Below are positions 46,310 to 58,912 of a stretch of DNA of 64,000 nt, in pieces. The notes beneath the pieces were generated by a model. It made no database searches. It was given only the letters and a program-made list of their open reading frames with translations, and was not told where the DNA came from. Made by a program: the position numbers and the translations under genes. Each line of letters opens with the position of its first letter. Position 1 is the stretch's first letter. The stretch comes from Paragyromitra xinjiangensis. Taxonomy: Eukaryota > Ascomycota > Pezizomycetes > Pezizales > Discinaceae. The DNA lies in assembly GCA_038503065.1 (NCBI GenBank), contig JBCAMK010000005.1, forward strand, positions 1,922,001 to 1,986,000, given 5' to 3'.

Positions 46310-49300
46310 CTATCGTTCTAACTGCGGCGCCCTATGTAGTCTCGCTCCCGTCGAAACTCGCTTCTGTAGCCTCTCCTTCTCCTTCTGCTGCCGCTCTCTC
46401 ATACTAGCCATAGCACTACTGCTCGTCGGCATTGCCTCATGCCTATCAGCTGTTAAACCGACACCGGCACTCGTACTTGTAGTTGGTCCAGCTGGCGTTC
46501 TCTTCGCTGTCTTAACCGAGAGATAATTCTTCGCCGCTAAACTTAATCCGCTCGTCGGCAATGGCAATGGGATTTCGCCTCCGTTTTGTAGTAGAAGTTC
46601 GGCGAGAGGGAAAGTAACTGGGTTGAGATTGGGAGATGATGATGATGGTGATAGCTCGCTAGTTGTAGCAGAGGGGGGATCAGCAGCGGCGAGAGCGAGG
46701 AATATTATATGAAGGGATGTTGAAGGATCAATAGTGTTCGCGGACCCGTGTAGAGCGAGAGCATAGAGGGCGCCGGGAAGGTCATTTTTCTTGACTGCAG
46801 CTAGAATAGATTCATCTGGTGACGCGAACTGCGATAATGTTGGTGAAAGAGGCTGAACGTAGGCACGGTCAACATATTTGGAAGTGATAAACTTCAAACG
46901 TGCTTCACGGGATGATCTGGGCTCGGGTCGTTGAGATGGGTCCAGCTTGGCTTCCCAAACGGAATTAGAGAGCCGATTTCCGATCTGGCAGAGAAGCTCG
47001 ATTAAGTCTGGGGTAAAAGAAGTGACATCTAGCGTGAGCGATCGGACTTTCGAAATATGAGTTCCAAGGGAACGGTGGAGGCCGCTGCATTCTGTACACA
47101 AATAACCTTAGTCCATATCTTCTAAATAATAGTTCTCCAAGTGTACTTACCAATGCACAAAACGATCCCCAAGTTTATAGCAACCCATTCCGTCTTGATC
47201 TGACTGCCACAATCCGCACAGCTACTGTTAGTAGGGTCTGCTTCTCGTATCATCTGCAACAGCTTCTCCGGATCCTCCCCAAAATTACTACTATTTCGCC
47301 TTGGGTTCATGGGCCTCGCGCCTACTGTGGTCCGTCTATAGACATTATTGTTTGAGTTAGAGTAAGAAGTCGGATTGGATCCGTGAACAGAGTGGTGGTA
47401 GTGGGGAGTTTTTCCCGTCAACGCGGTCTGTATGTTTTTAAGCTTGTCGGCCGGACCCTCGTTATTCTCAACATGAGAAGTATCGAAATTTCGCACGGAG
47501 CCGCTGCCCTCGATTGTGCTCTTAACTGCATTATTTATGGCACCTATCCAGGTGCTCATGTCCTCCTCCGATGTTGCTTGATAGACGCGTTTATACTGCG
47601 GAGTGACGATCTCGAAGCAGAACCGTCGGTCCGAGTTTCTTGCTTCGCGGACTGATGCCATCTTGAGGTTGATGGGGTCGTTGTGAAGATCCAACTTTTG
47701 TTTCCAGTTTGAATACTCATACAACTGCCCTCCGGCAAGAACTACCCAATACCTAGTTACTTTTGTCAGTACTGGCCAGGGATTCTATCAGAAAGTGCAT
47801 GTACTTGTGCCACGCTTGCTTGTTCAATCCCTTCGGATCAGCATGGCTCCCAGGCCTACTCAATGCCCACAAAAGCCCCTCTTTCCTGCGCTCAGATTCA
47901 CCATTCGTAACACCAAGACCGTTGTACTCCTTCTCTTGTAAATCTCGGATACCCTTAAACTTGCTGTTGTTGCTACTGGTACTCGGCGAGTTACTTAACA
48001 ACGATGGTGCAGAGTTCGCTTGAAATCCATGACCTAGCTGTGGCGGTGACATACTGCCTTCAGGCCCTGTTTCGCTGCCAGAAGAAACTGCCCTGATACT
48101 GCTCGTACCAACACCCAACTTCTCAAATCCTTTGTTGTGGCCAAGAATATCGCTGGGAGTGGAGCCGTAAGAAGGGGAGCTCGACGTAATAGTAGGTGGT
48201 ATAAATGATGGAAGGTTGTCGGGCTCGAGATAATTTTTGCTACTCTTCTCTAAAACACGTCTTCGCTCCTCACGTTCTGTTCGCTGAACCTGGAATTCTT
48301 TTTCAGATTCCTTCACCTCATAACTTAGAGCTTCTAATTGTGGCATCAGCTCCTGTACCCTCTTCGCAGTTGCCAGATAGCTTCGTGCCTGGGCATCCGC
48401 AAATTTAGTAAGCTGTGACAGAACCTCCTGCTCCTTCCTCCCACCATGTAGATCTTGCATGAAAGTGCAATAGTCGAATCTCTTGAGCTCAAAATTTTTC
48501 CGTTTACTCTGATATTTCGTCTCGCTATCGATCTTTTTCTTCTCTTTCGCCGAGTCGTTTCTGATCCCCAAGTACCGGCTGACGTAATTGTAGTAATCCC
48601 GGCTTTCTTCCTCAAAATCCTTCTTTTTAGACTCTGCTTGCTTGATGTCGATATTATACAGTCGCGTTAGAGGGTCGATTATCAGCTTCTGAAGACTGGC
48701 TTCATTCTGTCTCTCGAACAGAAGGATTTCTCGATATGTCCGCTCGAAATAATGGTCCAACGCTGGTTGAATCCCTACAGCATTCCCTGAGCTTGCAGCA
48801 TCCCGTAAAGCTTCCATAAAAGCACTAACAGCATCATTGCAAACTATCTGTGCCTGCCTAGCTCCTTCCGCTCGTTTAAGTACCTTCTTCATCTTAGTAC
48901 GTAAGGTTCCCGTTTTCTGTTCCAAGCTCTTGATCGTGGCTCGGAACAAGGGTCCATCTTCGGCCATCGCACTATCAACCGGTCGCGGACAATTGTCTAC
49001 CTTTACCGAAGGTGCATTTGTAATCGAGGGTGCTAATGTTGAACCATCAAACGTGTCTATTAGAGGAGACGGCGGTTCACCGTCGGGCGAGTTTTCGTTG
49101 GCTTTGAACTCTGGGGAATTGCTAGGGACGGTCCGAAGTCTCGGGGGGAAACCGACGATGAATTCCGTACCAGGCAGCGGTGAAGGAGGCCAAGTTCGTG
49201 GTGTATCTGCAGAAGCATTAACACTCAATTCATTACGCGTGTGAGTTCTTCTATTGCTTACTTTGTACCCAGAAAGAAAACTGAGCCAATGTAGAAAGTT

Positions 49301-50093
49301 TGTGTGCTCGTTGATCATACTCCACAAACTGATGAAGAGTTAGCTGCAGCTTGCCTACGAAGTCGGTGAACAATATACGCTACAAGTGTTCCTCCACCCC
49401 ATATTTTTCCTCTCTTCAGCGCCCTGCGGGGGTCTCCATCGCCATTTGAATTCAAATTGCACAGCATTGGAGCCTTCAGTCGCATAATCGCCCACCAGAT
49501 TGACATTGGGGTTCTTGTGCAAATTCGGGTCCGCGTGGAATTCTCGGGTAACAAGGTTTTCCAGGTCTCGGGGATTAGATGCTTGGGCGAAGGTTAGTCC
49601 ACTAATACTTGTCTCCGACATAGATCCATTGTTAGAATCCCCTCGCTGTCTTATAACGAATGTAAAGTTGAAAAAGAGTTCGTCTTCATTGCACAGCTTG
49701 AGAAGTAATGGCGTTTGAGACTGTGGGTCCGGATCCTAGAGTATGGTCAGCAGAGCTCGCTAATAGCTCAGGTAAAATCCCCCACCTGCACGAACTCCAC
49801 TAAACTATCATCGCCAAACTCTTTCCTCGCCTGAATCTTTGTACTCGGGTACGAGTTGGGTACAATCTTCAAAACAGTCCGATTCCGCGCATTTGTAATC
49901 ACCAGCGACGCAATTGACACTGCCAAAACAAAAAGAAAACGAATAGGCGACGGTCAGCGGTGTTGCGCCAAATCACACATGGGGAACCTTGAGCGACAAC
50001 GTGGAAAAGAAGTAACCCGGGATTCATACGTCTAGATTGATCTCTTAAGTACAAAGTTGGACCATCCTCGAGCTTCCCACTCACGTTGCCCAT
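46310..50093 (-). CDS. ArfGAP with BAR-like and PH regions (Csx2/ACAP type)
   Basis: A GTPase-activating protein for Arf, acting in vesicle traffic. From MGNVSGKLEDGPTLYLRDQS, about seven exons encode over 1,000 aa. After an N-terminal fungal region (IASLVITNARNRTVLKIVP) comes a long helical BAR-like segment (LFRATIKSLEQKTGTLRTKM to about TKRVQELMPQLEAL). A PH domain follows, beginning QAWHKYWVVLAGGQLYEYSN and continuing to STWIGAINNAV. The ArfGAP zinc finger has CADCGS and, after a 16-residue spacer, a CIxC pair, then SGLHRSLGTHISKVRSLTLD with the catalytic Arg. A C-terminal repeat-like region ends ARLHRAPQLER. This order matches fission yeast Csx2/Cnt6 and animal ACAPs. One intron splits the zinc finger after GIVLCI. 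No damage is evident. Confidence 0.9.
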
Positions 50094-52594
50094 GGTGGTG
50101 GCGACGGCCGATATGTACCCACAAGTTCCTCCTTGACTTGAGGACCACTTTCCTGGCGCTTGCTAGATCTAAGTGAGGGGCAATAGATGGGGTCCTTATT
50201 GTAGTCGTAGAGGGTTATTTAGTAGGAAGTTTTCCAGGGACCGAAGCGATGTTAAGAGATGTATCCAAAAGCACGAGAGAAGTCAGCGCGAGCCGAAGAC
50301 AGCTGCAGGAAACGAGCAGTTGGTGATGGTGGTGGTGGTGGTGGTGGATATGCTTCTGCAGCTGCGGTGATATCGGTGGGACGGAGGTCTTTTGACGTTT
50401 GGGGTTTGTGGCCGGTGGGTCACCTGCTTGCTGCCACCTTTGGGATCCTATCGATCTGACGGGGGTTCTGATGGAGGGGTTCCTGTCTCGGCAAACCACG
50501 ATGAGGTCCACTTTCTATTAATCTTCCTCGGCACGCATCAAGATGTCGAGTTCAGAATATTATATTTCCACCGGGCGACATCTACAATCAGGCGCTCCTG
50601 TTGGATGCTTATATGTAGTCAGGGCACGCGATACCAACCTGGCGTTTTTATTATTCCAGCCTCCAACAAGCTTGGGCCATCTGTGCCCTACTCACCCTCT
50701 TCTTTATTCAGGGCTCAGCAGCCCTCGGGTTTTGCCTTTCTTTCATAATAAACCCCCCATCTGGTCGGGAATCGGGCGAGTTCTGTGGCTGACTACGTAT
50801 GCAGCAATACTCGGGGCGGGCTCCGTCACCAAGCCCTCCACTCAAATTCGTCGCGTTTCGCACCCTCTGCACCCTCGTTTAAGATATAAATACCTACATA
50901 ATGCACCTAAAATCCCAAGTGTCCATAGCTGACACCTCACAATCATCTAACGTACTCTATTCCAACAAAGTGCAGAAAGACCCGGAAAAGAATGTTGCAG
51001 TGCTCCGAAGAGACCCAAACCCGTTTCCGAATAACTCTTTCACTGTGCCCATTTGCTGCAGGACGGCAAACCCTATTCTAGGAACCAACAACCTCTGCTC
51101 TGAAACCAATAATGTGATCTCTAGAGCCGCATCTAAATCTCGCGTGACATCTACCAGCCTCCAGATACCGCGTACCTACTTCCACGGCTGCACCCTCCAC
51201 CAGCAAAGGATCGCTAAGCCTGTTGGTAATTCGTAGGCCGTCCATGCTCGTCGTCATTACGGTCGTCTTCACAACAGAGCTTCATAGTTCTCAAGACAGG
51301 AATAGGTATAGCCAAGATTGAACAGTGCCATTCACAGCCACCACCTCTCTGGATCCCGTAAATCCTCGAGCCATATCGGGGTTAGCCTGGTGATGAAGAT
51401 CTCGGAGAACGTCGCAGGCCGTTACAACCTAAATAACTGTAGGTTATAACACTTCAGGATTCACAATAATTTAAGCATATCCCTAGCAATGACGAAAACT
51501 AGTCTCCAGGGAGCGGATTCGTCCACATAAGCATGATCTAGCCTACATGTAGTCACAGGGTAACTAGCAAGCAGAACTACACCGTTTATGGTCACATCTC
51601 TGGTAAATACATGTATTGCTACATCAATTCATCCAGGTAATGACTCAAAAATCAAATACACCAGATTAGTGATGACCCTGGGGAAGACGATTTAAGAAAT
51701 ATCTACACTCACTGGCTTCTGTATTTGGCAGATAGGTGTCGCGTCCCGTTCGAGTGACTTCATAACCTTAGCTCCCTCATGCCTACATGTACCCTGTATA
51801 TCCTTAAGATAGCCTAGGAGTTTACTAGCCATTCGTATACAGAGTCCTCAAGGGTCATGCGCGAAAAAATCGTAACCTTTATTACCCAACCTGAGCGCAA
51901 GTACTTTGAAGTATTTTATAGCGTACTGTAGTGCGAACGTTCTCATGAGCTAATTAGCCGGGCGATAGCATATCAGGTGGCCGTGCAAGAGAGATGACCA
52001 AAATCAAGATAAAAGAAATTTCAGGGAGTTTTTTACATAGTAAGCTTACCTTAAACGGCTGGAGAGCTTGTGATGGTGTGGAAATTACGTAGAAATAAAA
52101 CTAGGTAGAGATAACGATCAAGGAATACCAACTCTGCCTTGAACCACCGCTGGAAATAGTATAAAAATACAATACCTCATAATTGCCGTATTTTTTCTAT
52201 TAAATTCCTCCTTTATTATTTATCTTTGAAGGGTTCTGTTGCCTACAGTAATTAGATTCCCTGTAGGATTCTATTATAGCAAGTGGATTCACAGCCCTAA
52301 TATATAAAAATTGTAAACTTCTTTTCATTTATCTAGGCATCATATTAGCATTGTAACTACATGTAGTCGTGGCGGCTAGAATGGTTCTCAGCGGCCTGTA
52401 AATTATGTCGACCTAAAATCATATGGAGTCACTCGTCCCATCCTGGCGGCTATTTAGCACTATATCTACACGTACTAGCCCAGCCTCGTGCTGAATACAT
52501 ATTATCTGAAATAGGGGATTTAGAACGAGCTTGATTGTAGCCTATACCTAGGACCAGAGCATTCTCCTCAAACTAGCGAGAAAAGCTTGAAGCA
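50094..52594. other. Gene-poor region upstream of ArfGAP
   Basis: 2.5 kb without a supported gene. The first few hundred bases are the ArfGAP promoter and contain a (GGT)n tract at 50322-50348. TACATGTA is clustered at 51544, 51608, 51784 and 52358. The ORFs at 50215-51236 look like chance. Confidence 0.45.
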
Positions 52595-52831
52595 TTAGGG
52601 TCGGTAATTTTGGCTCGTATACTGTGCCGTTTCAGCCACACTAACCGACAGTGCCTTGTTTTCGAGATCAACCGGACGCGCGGAATATTCTGCAGGTGCA
52701 CTCGTTACGAGTTCTATTTGGCGCGGCTCTTGTGCAACTGTTCGAGATTCGGTTCCTGTTACGTTTCGGGTTTGCCCATCTCGTGAAACATTGAAACGGT
52801 CCGTCGTGACGACTCTGGGCTGAGCCTCCAT
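52595..52831 (-). CDS. Small hypothetical ORF
   Basis: A 78-residue reading from the ATG at 52831: polar and Thr/Ser/Glu-rich (MEAQPRVVTTDRFNVSRDGQ and so on), without motifs. A stop lies closely upstream in frame, so it would be a separate small gene or a 3' exon reached by splicing from the next entry. I recognise no family. It may be a chance ORF. Confidence 0.25.
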   Translation of the reverse strand: MEAQPRVVTTDRFNVSRDGQTRNVTGTESRTVAQEPRQIELVTSAPAEYSARPVDLENKALSVSVAETAQYTSQNYRP

Positions 52832-52957
52832 GGTGGTAGGCTAACCACACCCGTACTATGGACACCTGAATAAACTTGCCACCATCCTAAGAGATGCCAA
52901 CAACATCAGCATACGCGTAGATCGGAAATAACTGTACGTATCGTATTCGCTACTTTC

Positions 52958-53335
52958 TCACCCGAGTAACCGCCAATTAAGGAATTCACTGGTTAATATC
53001 GGAGTTTCTACAATTGCCACAGGCACACAGCGAAACTGTTTCGGGTAAGCATTGCATCCTGTCAGCTTGAATTCCACTTTGAGTACAGCCACTAAGGACT
53101 GAGGCCTTCCTGACTTCGGAAGAGCCTGATTTGGGGTCCCCATCCAATGGACACCCTTCGGAAGCAAAAGGTCCAAAACGCGCGATTCCAATGTGTTATC
53201 ATCAACTGGCAACTGTGTTTCCTCGATTTTAAAATAAACGAAGCAGGGTGAACTTACCAAGGAATCCACTAAACCATTTCGGAGACGACGGCTGTGAGCG
53301 TACACTTCAAGTTGTTTTCCAAGAATGCTTCGACC
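52958..53335 (-). CDS. Hypothetical partial gene model
   Basis: Two candidate exons look protein-like. One begins after the TTTTCAG acceptor at 53336 and reads GRSILGKQLEVYAHSRRLRN-GLVDSL. The other starts after a CACAG acceptor and reads LPVDDNTLESRVLDLLLPKG, then CNAYPKQFRCVPVAIVE. The intron between them has a GTAAGT donor. Upstream lies a CT-rich leader-like stretch with ATG-TCT-CTG-GCT-TAG immediately before a GTATAC donor, so a first exon in frame could not be found. It is either a broken gene or one whose first exon I misplaced. No family is recognised. Confidence 0.3.
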   Translation of the reverse strand, partial: GRSILGKQLEVYAHSRRLRNGLVDSLVSSPCFVYFKIEETQLPVDDNTLESRVLDLLLPKGVHWMGTPNQALPKSGRPQSLVAVLKVEFKLTGCNAYPKQFRCVPVAIVETPILTSEFLNWRLLG

Positions 53336-54254
53336 CTGAAAACTTCACCTATATGTGATAGCCGAGCTCGTCGGGTGTATACCTAAGCCAGAGACATTCT
53401 TGGAGAGGAAGTGTTTATAGAAGGATGACTGTTGTGATGAGATTATAGAGGGCTGGTTAGTATGGGAGGAGATAGAAAAAAGGATGGGTTCTGCTTGCCT
53501 TTCTAGGCCGTAAACGAAGCTTTGCCTACAGTCTGGAGCGCAATTCGTGCTATGGAACCGCTTGAGGTGGAGGAAAAAGGGAAGGGCGAGGCCGGACCAA
53601 TTAATCGCAAAGGTTCGGCGTTTCGGGCGGGCGAGTAATTAATGGGTTAACCTTCGTTGATCTATGAGGTTTAAATTTCCTAGAAATCCGTGCGTGTGCA
53701 CTTTGATAATCAAGATTTTTCCTGCAATATCATGCTACTATAGCTAGCGGTTGTTCAGACTTTCCATGATGTAGATAGGCAGCGAATGTATTCTTTTGTG
53801 CTTCACTATAACCTTCGGCTTGGGTTGCTAGTTACTTTTTGGCACGCTGTAGGTTTGATCGACTTGTTCACAGCCTACATATTTATATTCTAGTATTTAT
53901 CTGGATGTGGTCTAGATCTCGCGATCGAACATTCACTTATATCCGAGTCTAGAGTTTTGACACTAGTTCATCAAAGTAGACTAATTTAGTGGGTCTCTTT
54001 TTTCTCTTCCTATTTTATTAATAATAACACCAAAACCTCCGAGGATAAGTTTTCCTCAAACTCTGTTGTGAAATTGATATTCCGTGAAGCGCAAAGGGCT
54101 TGGCTCTGTTCCCATACAGTTCATAAATAAATGATTCACAATTCGTTTTGGGCGCAAAAATATTTACCTGCTCTGCTAAGGTTATCACGTGGTCATCACT
54201 TAAAACCCTCCAGCGGTGGCTAATCTTCCACCGCCCCTCAGTCAAGAGTAGACG
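53336..54254. other. Intergenic
   Basis: It contains a C/T-rich leader-like segment (minus strand, about 53390-53470) belonging to the hypothetical model to the left. A short ORF at 54018-54245 may be an exon ending at a GTAAAT donor. Nothing is recognisable. Confidence 0.35.
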
Positions 54255-54566
54255 CTAATGGAGCCTGCAAAGAGATAACTCTGCTAATATTTCTAGGAGA
54301 ATTCCACCGTTATACCAACGTATGGAGTTATTGATTGTTTTCCTAGCGATCCTCAAGGTAGCGGCAGCGATGAGACTTCCGGTCGCTATGAAGTGCCTGT
54401 GATCGACAATGTGATCCAAGACTGCTAAAGCTACGCTCTCCAGGGCGTCTTCCATAGCAGTAGTTATACGGCTGACTAACCCAAATTTAGATTTTCCCCA
54501 GTGGTGTAAGCAGCTATATTGGAGATAGACTCCGATAGCTAGGGTAATGATGCAAAGGAGACCCAT
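54255..54566 (-). CDS. Possible small membrane protein
   Basis: From the ATG at 54566, 103 residues. A strongly hydrophobic segment opens it (MGLLCIITLAIGVYLQYSCL). A mixed helix (RITTAMEDALESVALAVLDH) and a second hydrophobic stretch (HFIATGSLIAAATL) follow. The composition is protein-like but no family is recognised, and neighbouring exons could not be placed. It could be a chance ORF. Confidence 0.25.
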   Translation of the reverse strand: MGLLCIITLAIGVYLQYSCLHHWGKSKFGLVSRITTAMEDALESVALAVLDHIVDHRHFIATGSLIAAATLRIARKTINNSIRWYNGGILLEILAELSLCRLH

Positions 54567-57131
54567 GGTCGCGGCCACCCAGAACCTGGTTGTCGTAGAG
54601 CACGTCTAGCAAAGCCAAGAAATAATTGCGTGGGAGATGCTAAGTTTTTGGCCACTAAGGGATTTTCTGCGCCCCAGGACTGGGGTCAGCTTCTCGAATA
54701 GTTCTTTCCGGCCAGTTGAATTGACTTGACCGCCATAGAATCAGTACTGACTCAGGCTAAGGGCCAAAGTAGAACTTACGGAGCAAAAATAAATGCTTCT
54801 GTGGCTTTCGTTACGGGTAGTTGTAACTATATCCGCTGCATTTCTAAGGGTTTTACACGCCGCTCTTCGTGTCCCTCATGTTCAGAGATCGTCCCCGGAG
54901 TAATCGAAGACGGGGTTGCGATTATAGGAAGATTTCGCGAGATAATGTAAGGGGCTGAAATAAAGGTAGAGCATTGGGGTAGGAGGATTGGGTAGTTTCA
55001 GGTGATGGTGTTTCTTTAGCTAGTGGATGACTTGGTGGGTGGTGGGGCGTCCTACGGTACGCAGCAAGCTGCGTAGTGGGACTGGGCACGAGACTACATG
55101 TAGGTGTTGGTGGTGGGTGCCTCAGGGGGATTTGGAGGAGATAAATAGAAAATCTAGTGTTAGCGTCATTGCTTTAGGCATATATTTAAGATAAACAGTG
55201 GGATCGGTCTACACGGGTTAGGTGTACCGAGTGATTTTTTATGAACCCGCGCACAACCTACTCCTGCCGATGCAGTTATTTCCGGTATTCATTCTTCAAT
55301 TCTGGGTATGAATTATTTTGCTCAACTGACCTGTGGCCGCGAAAGATTCGTTCTTGACCACTGACTAAATGCAGGTTCTGCTATGGAGGTAAAAGTATCC
55401 TGCTTATCAAGTCGGCGAATACACATCTAGATACATCATGTAGTTGTGAGTATTCGTAGATACATGTGCTCTTCGCTTTAGTACTTGTGCATATGGCTTA
55501 TGATTTAATTGACGAAGATACATGTATGTTCTACAGCTGCAGTCTCTTTTCACACTTCATGATGTTGGACGGGACGACAGCCAGTGGCGTAGAGGATTAG
55601 AAGCTCTTGAATACATGTAACTAATGCAAGCGCCGAAAAAGTAGCAAGCATACCGATCTAATGGCCGCCATGTCTACTGGCACGCATATTTGTATATACC
55701 GATACCCTCCGACCTAACACAGGCCGCTGGTCCATCTCCCCCCATTCTTCCAGAGTTGTATAGAGTCCATAATGCTATGTGTAGAAAGTAATCAGATAGT
55801 AGTGTATTTGAATATTATGTAGATGCCAAATCAAGACGTCCGTGGGAGAGCCTTGGGTCGAGATCGAAGGAAGTTCCCGAAATATTTATTAAACTCGGCT
55901 GTAGGTACTGCACTATAATGATTCTGCTTTTCACGCTAGTTGGCGTCGGCTTTTTAAGATATTCCGTAAGATGGCTATAGAAGTTGCGATTATCCCTCGT
56001 ACTCGTATCATCTAAGGACTTCTTTCTGGTAGAGGTGGCGTTTTCTTGGGGGTCAATGGTTGTGGTAGGAAGTTTGTACCACCTAGAAAGATGCCTATAG
56101 GAATTCTTGCTGTAGTTTGATATCTAATTCTGAAGCGCGGCCATCTTCCGGTGAGGGAGTCGATATAACCTCTATAAAGACCTTGGGGGAAAACCCCAGT
56201 TTCCCCAATGTTGCTAAGGCCATGTTAGCCTCTGGGAGTCTTGTATGAATTGTGCTTCTTCATGAAGGTTTACGTTTTCAACTATTCATGCTATTGAAGA
56301 TTTTTGAGAATCCATTCAAGAATCGATATAATTTAATGCTGATGGACTATTACTCACTTCGTAAAATGAGGGGGAAAATATAGCCAACATTGAAAATTGG
56401 GCAACGAGGTGCCAGGAGTATTGTAGGTATTTAAGCTCATACTTGAGGTTATAAGTGCCGTGAAAACTCCCACCAACCCCCATGGATACCTGGGGGAATT
56501 CTCCACGAGATGAATACTAGCGAAACCTTACATGCTCGGTACTTAGTAGTGTGGAGTATTGAGATACATATCCCCAATTTCAAAACGTTTCCTTGACCGT
56601 TACACCTTCCGTTGTTGGACGAATCTTTTCGCCCTGCGGGGGCGCTTAGCTCGCAGTTTTCCTAAAACGGGCACGCTATGCGTGCTTGGTGGGGTATACG
56701 TCTAAGATCAACTGATAATGGCTAAATGTTCGGACGGGATTGATTTCTTCCAGAGCTCTAAACTTCGTTTTTTTATGTGACATTAGCGACGCAAAGGAAA
56801 CTATCGTAAGAAACCTTAGGGTAAGAGAAGAAGCACATATAGGTATACGACACAGCGATACTTGAGGCTGTAGGATACTCTCCTGCTGATAGCGAAGCAT
56901 ATACAGTAAATATTGAAAGTAATGATTACGCGGCAGCTACTTGTACCAGGATTGGTTAAACGTTGCCAAGTCCATCACCCATGTCTTAGCACATAACCTT
57001 AGCTTGGTGGGAATCGGAATGGCCACCTTGCTCTTTCGTGTCTCCTGCATCCTTCCATAAGAACCCTTTGCCATTCAGCTACGTCTCATTTCCACCACCA
57101 CAACCATCTTTGTTAACCGAAAAGAATAATC
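54567..57131. other. Gene-poor region upstream of cyclophilin
   Basis: 2.6 kb with no supported gene. TACATGTA occurs at 55095, 55519 and 55612. The last 130 bp form the cyclophilin promoter and C/A-rich leader (TTTCCACCACCACAACC). Confidence 0.45.
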
Positions 57132-58530
57132 ATGGTCTCTTTCAAATCAATCATTGCGTTTGCCGCAGTTGCTGTTTCAATTGTCTCTGCGAGCAAGGGG
57201 CCATTGATCACGAACAAAGTAAACAACAGCTGAAACCCCCTCGGTTGAATTGTTTTGGCTGACGAGTAGGATAGGTTTATTTCGATATTGAACACGACGG
57301 AAAGTCTCTCGGGAGGATCGTGTTGGGTCTATACGGAAAGACCGTGCCTAAGGTAAAAACACATCCGTCGCGTCGCGGGATGGTAGGCTAACTAGCTTTA
57401 CAAAAGACTGCAGAGAACTTCCGTGCTCTTGCTACTGGCGAGAATGGTTACGGTTATCAGGGCTCTAGCTTCCATCGCGTTATTCCCCAATTCATGATTC
57501 AGGGTGGTGACTTCACGAACGGTGACGGAACTGGTGGGAGGTCGATCTATGGTGAAAAGTTCCCTGATGAGAACTTCAAGCTTAAGGTAATATTTTTAAG
57601 TCTAAACTTCAAGTTGAGTTAGTGTTAATAGAAATGAATAGCATACCCGCCCTGGTCTTTTGAGCATGGCCAACGCCGGAAAGGATACCAATGGATCTCA
57701 GTTCTTCATCACTACTGTTGTCACTTCGTGAGTAGCTTTTTTCCTTTCTGGATGCATACCTCCCATCTCAATGATGAGACAACTTCTTTTTCATACAGTT
57801 ATCCCTGTCTGAAAGATTACTTGTTGAGACTTTAACTCTGAGACTCTCATACACTACAATTTGACATTTGAATTGTCTTCAATTGGGGATGATATAGGCT
57901 AATATAGTTCGTAGTTGGCTTGATGGGCGTCATGTCGTTTTTGGAGAAGTCCTTGAGGGCATGGATATCGTAACCGCGATCGAGAAAGTGGAGAAGAAAC
58001 CCGGCGACCGTCCAGCTAAGGATGTCAAGATCGTCGAAAGTGGCGAGATTCCGGTGCCCGAAGAAGGTATCCACGTGGAACTTTAAACCTTTACTTTCCA
58101 GCCTTGTCTTTTTTATGATAAAATACATATACGACGTTATTTGAGCACAAGATCCATACTTTTTGCCTTTTTTATATTTTGTCCATTATACATTAGTGAC
58201 ATGAATTAATGGGGGGGTTTTCAGGCATACGAAGGAATATGCTGATACTTCACTGTGGGGATAGAAAATGAAACACCCGTTTCCGCACCTCAAACCGGTG
58301 CAGCTGAGCCTAAGGAGGAGGAGGGAATTCCGACCCAGCAAGCGAAGCCCGATGACAAAATAGAAGATAAGACTGGTGCCAACGGTGTGTTCGATCGCGT
58401 TAGGGACTCTGATGTTAACTGGGGTATGGCTCAGCTCCTTGCTGGAGGTCTCTTGATCGGACTTGCTGTTGTCTGGTACGTGAGAAGGCGTAGTGCCACT
58501 GTCACTGAGCACGCCAAATATGCTGAGTGA
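57132..58530 (+). CDS. ER cyclophilin (peptidyl-prolyl isomerase B) with two possible C-termini
   Basis: A proline isomerase that helps proteins fold in the secretory pathway. Exons are 57132-57218, 57275-57352, 57407-57586, 57642-57727, 57915-58066 and 58265-58530 (282 aa). A signal peptide [20 protein letters not shown] precedes the domain: [10 protein letters not shown], the active-site [40 protein letters not shown] and [12 protein letters not shown]. If the last intron (58067-58264) is not removed, translation ends at 58086 with GIHVEL, a 200-aa soluble form with an HxEL-type ER retention tail. If it is spliced, the tail becomes [11 protein letters not shown], an acidic linker and a transmembrane segment ([19 protein letters not shown]) with a basic RRR stop-transfer. 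The fourth intron (187 nt) is unusually long. Confidence 0.94.
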
Positions 58531-58912
58531 TGCGAATTGTGAATTGGAATCATTTTTGATACTTTTTGATACCTTTCTATCTTGCCCTGCTATCGCACTG
58601 TGATTTATTTTTTTGGTTATCTAGTTGAGTTTTGATTTCGAGTAGCTTTATCTGGAGTTTTAGTGAATTTTAACCCATAACTTTGAGAGCTCCCACGTGA
58701 TTCTTCAATTGTAGCAAGACTTCTCTATTCTCTTCTTGTAAAAAGAAGCTCTAAGATCCCTGTTGATGCAGATAACCATTCTCAGCCGCATCCAAGCTGG
58801 TACAGCCCCGCATTAGTACCTGTAGCTATCAGCTTCGAGTTGGGCTCCCCCGCATGTTCCACTCACTCGTCATTTCCTCCAGCACCTCCTATCCGCCTCA
58901 ATCCCTCCAGCA
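58531..58912. other. Intergenic, cyclophilin 3' side / GGTase-I beta promoter
   Basis: A 382-bp same-strand gap, T-rich on the left (terminator-like) and C-rich near the next ATG. No other feature was seen. Confidence 0.5.

Noticed and set aside
50215..50511. Minus-strand ORF with a polyhistidine run
   Set aside because: The His run is only the complement of a (GGT)n microsatellite in the ArfGAP promoter; the rest of the ORF has no protein features.
50259..51236. Several overlapping plus-strand ORFs of 66-129 codons
   Set aside because: None shows motif, splice signals or composition of the real genes; they overlap in different frames as chance ORFs do.
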